This document shows, in pieces, positions 1 to 6,648 of a DNA stretch of 8,660 nt. Origin of the DNA: an uncultured Porphyromonas sp. (GTDB taxonomy: Bacteria; Bacteroidota; Bacteroidia; Bacteroidales; Porphyromonadaceae); assembly GCA_900546675.1 (NCBI GenBank), contig URDQ01000070.1:1-8660 (forward strand), in the 5' to 3' direction. The position numbers were made by a program, and so were the translations under genes. Under the pieces are notes generated by a model. The model searched no databases and was not told where the DNA came from. It saw only the letters and a list, made by a program, of their open reading frames with translations. The stretch's first letter is position 1. Every line of letters begins with the position of its first letter.

Positions 1-39
1 CCGCCCCACAATAGAGATTGGTCATTAGCCCCAGGAATA

Positions 40-67
40 TAATGCGTCAGCCCTGTAATGCGTCAGC
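40..67. repeat. 12-bp direct repeat upstream of the first gene
   Basis: The sequence TAATGCGTCAGC occurs twice without mismatch, at 40-51 and 56-67, so the copies are 16 bp apart from start to start. They lie 25-50 bp upstream of the -7 box of the first gene. That position suits a pair of regulator half-sites, but 16 bp is not a whole number of helical turns. A local duplication is equally possible. Confidence 0.5.
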
Positions 68-91
68 TCTACTCTCTAACTCCTATTTTCG

Positions 92-99
92 TATCTTTG
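92..99 (+). promoter_or_regulatory. Bacteroidota-type -7 promoter box for the first gene
   Basis: TATCTTTG matches the phylum consensus TAnnTTTG at every fixed position, and the following C is also common in such promoters. Transcription would begin near 105, giving a leader of about 24 nt before the ATG at 129. No TTTG-like -33 element lies at the usual 19-21 bp spacing; that place holds degenerate TCTAA-like heptamers (68-88). The box probably drives the four-gene unit that ends near 6603. Confidence 0.7.
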
Positions 100-128
100 C
101 CCCCATATACGATACATTAACTATAGAT

Positions 129-3100
129 ATGCAACAGAACTGGCGACTGTACAATCTGCTTAACAACGTGGTGGGCTGGGTGACCTTCGTCATCGCAGCG
201 GTGGTCTACCTGATGACCATCGGTCCCTCAGCGAGTCTGTGGGACTGCCCCGAGTTTATCTTATCGGCCTTTAAGCTAGAGGTGGGGCACCCACCTGGGG
301 CACCGATCTACATGCTTGTGTACAATGTCGCTGCACACCTAGCACCTACACCTGAGCTGGCGGGACTATACACCAATGCGCTGAGTGGACTACTCAGTGC
401 GGGGACGATCCTCCTGCTCTTCTGGAGTATCACCCATTTGGTGCGTCGTGTGGTGCTACCAGGTGCTTCGCCTTGTGCTAAGCAGTTGGTCCCTGAGGGG
501 GTGATGCCTGTTCCTACCTTAGCGCAGACGATATTGATTATGGGTTCTGGACTGGTGGGGGCGTTGCTCTATACCTTTACGGACACCTTCTGGTATAGTG
601 CTGTGGAGAGCGAAGTGTATGCCTTTAGCTCCTTCCTGACGGCACTGGTCTTTTGGCTGATGCTCAAGTGGAGCGACCGTGCAGACAACGACCGCTCTGA
701 CCGCTGGATCGTCCTCATCGCCTATGTGATGGGACTAAGCATCGGGGTGCACCTGCTCAACTTGCTCTGCATCCCAGCGATGGCGCTCATATACTACTTC
801 CGCAAGCATGATACGCTCTCCTTCAAGGGGATCGTCACGACATTGATCGTCTCCTTCTTCTTGATTGCGGTCATTATGTTTGGCATTATGCAGGGTGTCG
901 TAGCCTTCGGTGGTACGATAGACCGCTGGGTGGTCAATGGCCTAAAGATGCCGTACAATAGTGGCTTCTACATCTATCTAGCCGTCCTTATGGTGGTGCT
1001 GGTCGGTTCGCTCACGCTTTACCAGCAAGGTGAGCGTGGTCGTAAGCTGATCATCAGCTCATTCCTCCTCTCTTGGTGCTTGATCGGTATCCCATACTTC
1101 GGAGGAGCCGTTTGGCTAGGCGTGATCGTGACGATAGCACTAGCGGTATACCTTTTCCAAAACAAAAAGGTCTCTCTGCAGCGTCTGCACACGGCACAAA
1201 TGTGTATGCTGGTCATCATGATCGGCTTTAGCTCCTATGGGGTGATCCTAGTACGTTCGCTGGCTGGCACACCGATGAATCAGAATGAGCCGAATACGGC
1301 GCTTGCCATCAAGAGCTACATCAACCGTGAGCAGTATGGTGCTATCCCTCATCTATATAGTGCTACCTACGTAGCTCGTCCTATTGCTATGGAGGAGGGT
1401 AAGTCGGTCTATGCACCTAAGGTGAAGGGTAATCCCAACGAACCAGACGAGTATGTCAAGATCTATAGTCAGCCTGAGCTGAAGTACGCTGAGGGGAGCA
1501 AGATGCTCTTTCCCCGTATGTATTCTTCGCAGCCAGAGCATATAAATGGTTACAACAGTTGGGTAGATCGCAATCCCGAAGATATGTCGAAGCCTTCGAT
1601 GGCGGACAACTTGAAGTATCTCCTGCGCTATCAAGTTAACTATATGTACTGGCGCTACTTCGGCTGGAACTTCATCGGTCGTCAGAATGATCTGCAGGGT
1701 GATGGCGGTATGCTCAAGGGTGGCGTCCTCACGGGCTACTCGTTTATTGATCAGATTGCACTCGGTAAGACCAAAGATCTGCCAGATCAGTTCCGCAACA
1801 ACAAGGGTCGCAACGCTTACTACCTGCTGCCGCTTCTCCTCGGCTTCCTCGGCATTGCCTATCAAGTGACGAGACGCAAGAAGGGGATGCAAGCCTTTTG
1901 GATCACGCTGGCGCTCTTCTTTATGACGGGCTTGGCAATCATCCTTTACATCAACCAGACGCCAGGGCAGCCACGTGAGCGAGACTACGCCTATGCGGGT
2001 TCTTTCTACGCCTTTGCAATATGGATTGGCTTCGGGGTAGTAGGCCTTTACGAACTGTTGAGCCGTGCTAAGCTCAAGCCTGTACTGACCGCCTCGATTG
2101 TCTCGGCTCTAGGGCTGATCGTACCGGTACAGATGGCTTCGGAAAACTGGGACGACCACGACCGCTCGGGACGTGTCCTAGCAAGCGACTTCGGCTACAA
2201 CTACTTGATCAGCTGCGATCCCAATGCAGTGCTACTTTGCTTTGGAGATAACGACACTTTCCCCCTATGGTATGCCCAGGAGGTGGAGGGCGTGCGTACT
2301 GATGTCAAGGTGGGCAACTTGAGTTACCTGCAGTCGGAGTGGTACGGCAAGCATATGCTCCGTCACAGCTACGAGGCGCAGCCGATACCTAATAAATATA
2401 TGAATCCGGCCTTCTTCGTTACGAACTCTTATGCGATGCTACGTCCGACGAGCGGGGTGCCGATGCCTTTTGACCAAGCTATGGAGGCAGCCACAAGGAT
2501 TGTGCCTCAGGGGCAGGCGCAGATGCCTACGGAGAAGGTGTTGCTCCCTGTTGACTCAGCAGTAATTGCTAAGCAGTTTCCGCAACTTCAAGGCTTGCCT
2601 ATGCCTGAGAGCATAGTACTTTCGCTAGAGGGTAAATCGGCTTTGACGAGAGATCAGCTCTTTGTCCTAGATATGCTGGGCGCAGCGGAGTGGCAAAGAC
2701 CGATTATGTGGGTAACCTCGGCTCCTCAGAATATCTTTGCCAACCAGAGGCAGTATATGTCTCATGTGGGTATGGCGCAGCGCTTTAACCCGACGACCGT
2801 AGCAGGTACACCCTACGAGGTAGATGTGGAGCGGATGTATGACTTGGTGATGAACAAGTATCGTTACTTCAATGCCAACGACCCTGACATCTACTTTGAC
2901 GAAAATATCCGACGCAACATCTCTTACTACTACCGCTCTCGTGTCTTCACAACGCTAGCCCAAGCGCTCCTGCGTCAAGGCGATACCGAGCGAGCTAGGG
3001 AGGTGCTGACGAAGTGTGCCGAGGTGATCTCGCCTGAGGCGGTCCCCTACGACATGACTGACGTAGCTCTGGCAGATGCATACTATCGTGCCGATATGCC

Positions 3101-3401
3101 AGAGCAGGGAGATGAGATCGTTCGTGCACTCTACCGTGACACGGCGCAGCTCCTTTACTGGGTTAGCCAGCAGAAGCCTCGTCATCAGTTAGCTCTGATC
3201 AGCGACTCGATGGTACGCTACTCGCTCGTTACGCTTATGGACTTAGTTCGTATAGATATGCTTTGGGGGCGCAACCTCTCGGCTGAGTATGAGATGATGC
3301 TGAGACAGGCACTACCCACCTTTGGCGGATCCCTAGAAGCTGTCAAGGAGGTGACTGCTCAGCAGCTTGGTCAGAGACTCTCTGACACAGTAAATCAGTA
3401 A
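129..3401 (+). CDS. DUF2723 / TMEM260-like multi-pass membrane protein, probable GT-C protein O-glycosyltransferase
   Basis: This is a 1090-residue inner-membrane protein of the DUF2723 family. Human TMEM260, in the same family (GT117), is a protein O-mannosyltransferase; donor and acceptor of the bacterial members are not shown by this sequence. About 10-11 hydrophobic segments occupy residues 14-375, a soluble loop spans about 376-562, four more segments lie at 563-668, and the rest is soluble. The first loop carries WDCPEF (D39, E42), the acidic pair expected in a GT-C active site, then GHPPGAP (53-59). Other family motifs are AVESEVYAFS (158-167), NREQYG (399-404), YWRYFGWNFIGRQND (507-521), QPRERDYAY (614-622) and FGDNDTFPLWYAQEVEG (705-721). 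Residues about 938-1010 are helical and TPR-like. The frame stays open back to a TTG at 18, but the ATG at 129 is preferred because the promoter box at 92-99 would otherwise be coding. It probably heads the operon. Family assignment is firm; the enzymatic role is inferred. Confidence 0.9.
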   Translation: MQQNWRLYNLLNNVVGWVTFVIAAVVYLMTIGPSASLWDCPEFILSAFKLEVGHPPGAPIYMLVYNVAAHLAPTPELAGLYTNALSGLLSAGTILLLFWSITHLVRRVVLPGASPCAKQLVPEGVMPVPTLAQTILIMGSGLVGALLYTFTDTFWYSAVESEVYAFSSFLTALVFWLMLKWSDRADNDRSDRWIVLIAYVMGLSIGVHLLNLLCIPAMALIYYFRKHDTLSFKGIVTTLIVSFFLIAVIMFGIMQGVVAFGGTIDRWVVNGLKMPYNSGFYIYLAVLMVVLVGSLTLYQQGERGRKLIISSFLLSWCLIGIPYFGGAVWLGVIVTIALAVYLFQNKKVSLQRLHTAQMCMLVIMIGFSSYGVILVRSLAGTPMNQNEPNTALAIKSYINREQYGAIPHLYSATYVARPIAMEEGKSVYAPKVKGNPNEPDEYVKIYSQPELKYAEGSKMLFPRMYSSQPEHINGYNSWVDRNPEDMSKPSMADNLKYLLRYQVNYMYWRYFGWNFIGRQNDLQGDGGMLKGGVLTGYSFIDQIALGKTKDLPDQFRNNKGRNAYYLLPLLLGFLGIAYQVTRRKKGMQAFWITLALFFMTGLAIILYINQTPGQPRERDYAYAGSFYAFAIWIGFGVVGLYELLSRAKLKPVLTASIVSALGLIVPVQMASENWDDHDRSGRVLASDFGYNYLISCDPNAVLLCFGDNDTFPLWYAQEVEGVRTDVKVGNLSYLQSEWYGKHMLRHSYEAQPIPNKYMNPAFFVTNSYAMLRPTSGVPMPFDQAMEAATRIVPQGQAQMPTEKVLLPVDSAVIAKQFPQLQGLPMPESIVLSLEGKSALTRDQLFVLDMLGAAEWQRPIMWVTSAPQNIFANQRQYMSHVGMAQRFNPTTVAGTPYEVDVERMYDLVMNKYRYFNANDPDIYFDENIRRNISYYYRSRVFTTLAQALLRQGDTERAREVLTKCAEVISPEAVPYDMTDVALADAYYRADMPEQGDEIVRALYRDTAQLLYWVSQQKPRHQLALISDSMVRYSLVTLMDLVRIDMLWGRNLSAEYEMMLRQALPTFGGSLEAVKEVTAQQLGQRLSDTVNQ

Positions 3402-3430
3402 TCATTTAGAAACTCCTTTATCACACCCTT

Positions 3431-4177
3431 ATGAAAAGACTTGTATTAGTACGCCACGGACAGAGTACGTGGAATAAGAGTAACCAATTCACTGGCTGGA
3501 CAGACGTAGACCTCACCGAGCAAGGTGTTGCGGAGGCGCACGAAGCTGGCCGACAGCTACGCAAGGCAGGCTTTCGCTTTGCTAAGGCTTACACATCATA
3601 TCTCAAGCGCGCCATCAAGACACTCAACATTATCCTTGATGAGATGGACCTAGACTGGATCCCTGTGGAGAAGTCGTGGCGTCTCAACGAAAAGCACTAC
3701 GGTATGCTCCAAGGACTGGACAAGTCCGAGACAGCGGCTAAGTATGGCGAGGAGCAGGTACACATCTGGCGACGCAGCTACGACGTGCCGCCCGCACCGC
3801 TAGACCCGACCGACGAGAGGGCTCCTCAGCACGACCCACGCTACGCTGGAGTCAACCCTAACGAGCTTCCACTCACAGAGTCGCTCAAGGAGACGGTCGA
3901 GCGCATCCTCCCTTACTGGGAGAGCAACATTCGCCCCGACCTGGAGCAGTATGGCGAGATCATCGTCACGGCTCATGGCAATAGCTTGAGAGGTATCGTC
4001 AAGCACCTCAAGGGTATCTCAGACGAAGAGATCCCTTCGCTCAACTTGCCGACGGGTATCCCGTACGTCTTCGAGTTTGACGACAATATGCAGCTGCAGC
4101 GTGACTACCTCCTCGGTGATCCCGAGCAGATAGCTAAGCTTCAGGCAGCCGTTGCTAATCAGGGCAAGAGCAAGTAA
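3431..4177 (+). CDS. gpmA: 2,3-bisphosphoglycerate-dependent phosphoglycerate mutase
   Basis: This 248-residue cytoplasmic enzyme interconverts 3- and 2-phosphoglycerate in glycolysis and gluconeogenesis, using 2,3-bisphosphoglycerate as cofactor. The N-terminus has the histidine phosphatase motif VRHGQSTWN with R8 and the phospho-accepting H9. R60 (SYLKRA), E87 in LNEKHYG and H182 in AHGNSLRG complete the active site. The insertion at about 110-145, including IWRRSYDVPP, and the 248-residue length identify the true dPGM type rather than a general histidine phosphatase. The ATG lies 29 bp after the stop of the DUF2723 gene and no terminator or promoter box is seen between them, so the two are probably co-transcribed. 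No key residue is missing. The upstream ATTTAGAAACTCCTTTATC stretch has no Shine-Dalgarno sequence, as is normal in this phylum. Confidence 0.97.
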   Translation: MKRLVLVRHGQSTWNKSNQFTGWTDVDLTEQGVAEAHEAGRQLRKAGFRFAKAYTSYLKRAIKTLNIILDEMDLDWIPVEKSWRLNEKHYGMLQGLDKSETAAKYGEEQVHIWRRSYDVPPAPLDPTDERAPQHDPRYAGVNPNELPLTESLKETVERILPYWESNIRPDLEQYGEIIVTAHGNSLRGIVKHLKGISDEEIPSLNLPTGIPYVFEFDDNMQLQRDYLLGDPEQIAKLQAAVANQGKSK

Positions 4178-4216
4178 CTGCGATTTATCCATTCTCTTAA
4201 TTAGACAATCTCAATC

Positions 4217-5587
4217 ATGACATACGATCTTATTATTATCGGTGGAGGACCTGCAGGCTACACAGCAGCTGAGCGTGCTGCTCGTGGCGGACTGCAGACG
4301 CTGCTCATCGAGGAGCGTGCGCTCGGTGGTGTCTGCCTCAACGAAGGGTGCATTCCTACGAAGACACTTCTTTACTCGGCTAAGGTTTGGCAGACAGTGC
4401 AGACCGCTGCCAAGTATGGCGTCACTTGTACGCCAGAGCGAATAGACCCCGCCAAGGTTATCTCTAGAAAGAATAAAGTCGTTCGTAAGCTTGTCGCAGG
4501 TATTCGCTCACGTATGAAGGAAGCTGGCGTGACCGTGGTCACGGAGCACGCTACCGTCACGGCGCACAATAGCGATGAAACCTATACCGTTACGGCAGCT
4601 GGTGAGACTTATACGGCTAAGCATCTACTCCTCTGCACGGGTTCAGAGACAGTTATCCCGCCTATCCCAGGAGTCGAGGAGGGGCACTACATTACCCACC
4701 GAGAGGCATTGGACAGCAAGGAGCTTCCTGCTTCGATTGTCATCATTGGTGGTGGCGTCATCGGTATGGAGTTCGCAGCTTACTACAACGAGATGGGCGT
4801 GACTGTATCTGTTGTTGAGATGCTCCCCGAGATCATCAATGGGATGGATAGCGAGCTGGCTGCACTCCTGCGAGATGAGTACACAAAGCGCGGTATCAAG
4901 TTCTACCTCCAGCACAAGGTGACGCATCTCTATGCCGATGGCGTAGAGGTCGAGTACGAGGGCGAGACCTTTAAGGTAGAAGGCGAGCAAGTGATGCTCT
5001 CCGTGGGGCGTCGTCCCGTGACTAGCTCCTTCGAGGCACTGCTCAGCCAAGGACTCGAGCTAGAGCGTCGAGGCGTCAAGACTGACGAATACCTCCGCAC
5101 CTCGCTCCCCAACCTCTATGCTGCGGGCGATGTCAATGGACACTCGCTCCTAGCTCACACGGCTGTGCGTGAGGCAGAGGTAGCGGTGGACCATATCCTC
5201 GGCCGTAAGATCAATCCGATGAGCTATCGTGCTATCCCAGGGGTTGTCTATACGCATCCCGAGATAGCGGGAGTAGGCTTTACGGAGGATGCTCTAAAGA
5301 ATGGAGACAAAGTCTATACCAAACTGATGCTCCCAATGAGCTACTCCGGTCGCTTTGTTGCCGAAAACGAAATGGCTTCAGGCTACTGCAAGGTACTTGT
5401 CAATCCCGAAGGCAAGATACTCGGTGTGCATATGCTAGGCAATCCTTGTAGCGAACTGATCGTCACTGCAGGGCTAGCCATCGAGCGTGGCATGACAGCG
5501 CACGAGCTGAGCGAAATCATCTTCCCGCACCCCTCTGTGGCTGAGATCCTCAAGGAGACGCTGGAGACCTTTCCCCGTACGCATTAG
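4217..5587 (+). CDS. lpdA: Dihydrolipoyl dehydrogenase (E3 component)
   Basis: This 456-residue FAD flavoprotein reoxidises protein-bound dihydrolipoamide with NAD+. It serves 2-oxoacid dehydrogenase complexes and/or the glycine cleavage system. Residues 8-14 (IGGGPAG) begin the FAD-binding fold. The redox disulfide is C40-C45 in GGVCLNEGCIPTK. The NAD-binding motif is IIGGGVIGMEFA at about 176-187, and the second FAD motif is YAAGDVNG (301-308). The dimerisation domain starts near 335 and contains YTHPEIAGVG (345-354). The C-terminal HPSVAE supplies the catalytic pair H438 and E443, which, with the closely spaced CxxxxC, separates it from mercuric reductase and from glutathione reductase-like relatives. 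The length is typical. No E1, E2 or glycine-cleavage gene lies in the window, so its partner complex cannot be told from context. It starts 39 bp after gpmA and ends 6 bp before the next gene. Confidence 0.95.
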   Translation: MTYDLIIIGGGPAGYTAAERAARGGLQTLLIEERALGGVCLNEGCIPTKTLLYSAKVWQTVQTAAKYGVTCTPERIDPAKVISRKNKVVRKLVAGIRSRMKEAGVTVVTEHATVTAHNSDETYTVTAAGETYTAKHLLLCTGSETVIPPIPGVEEGHYITHREALDSKELPASIVIIGGGVIGMEFAAYYNEMGVTVSVVEMLPEIINGMDSELAALLRDEYTKRGIKFYLQHKVTHLYADGVEVEYEGETFKVEGEQVMLSVGRRPVTSSFEALLSQGLELERRGVKTDEYLRTSLPNLYAAGDVNGHSLLAHTAVREAEVAVDHILGRKINPMSYRAIPGVVYTHPEIAGVGFTEDALKNGDKVYTKLMLPMSYSGRFVAENEMASGYCKVLVNPEGKILGVHMLGNPCSELIVTAGLAIERGMTAHELSEIIFPHPSVAEILKETLETFPRTH

Positions 5588-5593
5588 TTAGCT

Positions 5594-6556
5594 ATGAGAC
5601 CTCCTCATATCGTTATCCTAGGTTTAGGAGGCGTCGGCGGATACTTCGGCGGGCTGTGGACACGCTACGCTATGGAGCATCCCGATCAGCTATGCGTCTC
5701 CTATCTTATGCGTCCAGGTGCGCACTACGATCGTGTGCGCCGTGAGGGCTTGCGCATCTCTTCGCCTCGTTTGGCAGAGACCTTTGTGCGTCCTAGCTGC
5801 GTCACTTGCGATCCGCAAGAACTGGCCCCGATAGACTATCTAGTTGTCGTGACCAAGAGCTATGACCTGGCCAACAGTATACGTCCGCTCCAGCCTTATC
5901 TGACCAAAGAGAGTGCCGTATTGCCTCTGCTCAATGGGCTAGACATCCACGAGCAGCTCCGTGCGATGCTCCCCGCAGAGGTCGAGCGCTGGGCGGGTAT
6001 CGCCTATATCACCGCACGGCGCACAGAGCCTGGCGTAGTAGAGAGCCACTCCGACAATGAGCGACTCTATATAGGTTCCCTCGCACGCCCCATTGGTAGT
6101 GAGCGAACGGCTAGCGAAGAGCAACTCCTCCAGATCTCCCAAGCTGCGGACATCGATCTCGTCATTCCCGACGATCCTATGGAAGAGGTACGCAAAAAGT
6201 ACCTTATGCTCTCCAACTCAGCTGCTGCGACGGGCTACTACGATTGCAACGTCGAGGGCTTGCTCGGTGCGCATCGTGCCTTTGTCATCGGACTCACCGA
6301 AGAGCTCTGCCAGCTCTACCGTGCTAAGGGGTGGGGTATCAGCGATGCCGATCCAGTCGCCTCAGCGCTTCGTCGTATAGAGCGTATGCCACCCGCCACG
6401 ACCACCTCGATGAATAGCGACCTACGCAACCATCATCAGAGCGAGGTCGAGAGCCTTGTCGGTTACGTAGTCCGTGAGAGTCGTCGCTTAGGACTCTCAG
6501 CACCACATTACGAAGAGGCTTACACTGGCATCTTGCAGCGCATTGCTCAGCAGTAA
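5594..6556 (+). CDS. panE: Ketopantoate reductase family protein (2-dehydropantoate 2-reductase)
   Basis: This 320-residue NADPH-dependent reductase probably converts 2-dehydropantoate to pantoate in vitamin B5/CoA synthesis. The N-terminal Rossmann fold shows GLGGVGGYFGG (10-20). K88 in VVTKSYD and N114 in LLNGLD are conserved cofactor or substrate contacts. In the C-terminal helical domain K202 (KKYLMLSNSAA) is the likely catalytic lysine. S272 and E284 are 12 residues apart, the same spacing as S244 and E256 in E. coli PanE. The segment after K202 lacks the asparagine seen at the E. coli position (KLxxN) and resembles the KFxFIS variant I associate with Bacteroidota paralogues. A different 2-oxoacid substrate is therefore possible. 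The ATG lies 6 bp after the lpdA stop, which strongly implies co-transcription, and a hairpin terminator follows 8 bp after its stop. Fold and family are firm; substrate and symbol are less certain. Confidence 0.85.
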   Translation: MRPPHIVILGLGGVGGYFGGLWTRYAMEHPDQLCVSYLMRPGAHYDRVRREGLRISSPRLAETFVRPSCVTCDPQELAPIDYLVVVTKSYDLANSIRPLQPYLTKESAVLPLLNGLDIHEQLRAMLPAEVERWAGIAYITARRTEPGVVESHSDNERLYIGSLARPIGSERTASEEQLLQISQAADIDLVIPDDPMEEVRKKYLMLSNSAAATGYYDCNVEGLLGAHRAFVIGLTEELCQLYRAKGWGISDADPVASALRRIERMPPATTTSMNSDLRNHHQSEVESLVGYVVRESRRLGLSAPHYEEAYTGILQRIAQQ

Positions 6557-6564
6557 TCATCAGC

Positions 6565-6612
6565 GTCTCGGAGCTGTCGGATATCATCTGACCACTCCGA
6601 GACTCTTGTTCT
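6565..6612 (+). terminator. Nested hairpin terminator closing the four-gene unit
   Basis: GTCTCGGAG (6565-6573) is perfectly complementary to CTCCGAGAC (6595-6603). Inside that 9-bp stem a second stem pairs GTCGGA (6576-6581) with TCTGAC (6587-6592), with one G-U pair, around the loop TATCA. A 2x2 internal loop separates the stems. The tract that follows, TCTTGTTCT, is T-rich but not a pure run, so termination may be incomplete. The hairpin starts 8 bp after the stop of the ketopantoate reductase gene. Confidence 0.75.
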
Positions 6613-6644
6613 AATATCTAACTTCTAATCTCTAACCTCTAATC
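6610..6644. repeat. Tandem array of five TCTAAYN heptamers
   Basis: Five head-to-tail 7-bp units fill 6610-6644 without interruption. All begin TCTAA; position 6 alternates T, C, T, C, T, and position 7 is A, T, C, C, C. The array starts at the T-rich tail of the preceding terminator and ends 4 bp before the ATG at 6649, so it forms most of the leader of the next gene. Since 7 is not a multiple of 3, the TAA in each unit puts stops in all three + frames, and the TAG on the complement does the same for the other strand. Degenerate copies lie at 68-88 upstream of the first gene. Confidence 0.85.
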
Positions 6645-6648
6645 CTCC

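Noticed and set aside
1353..1892. 179-codon open frame on the - strand inside the DUF2723 gene
   Set aside because: It lies fully opposite strongly conserved motifs of a recognised gene (NREQYG, YWRYFGWNFIGRQND), has no recognisable domain and no promoter box, and is an ordinary shadow of moderately GC-rich coding DNA.
4643..5050. 135-codon open frame on the - strand inside lpdA
   Set aside because: It is opposite the NAD-binding domain of a complete lpdA, resembles no known protein, and has no start context of its own.
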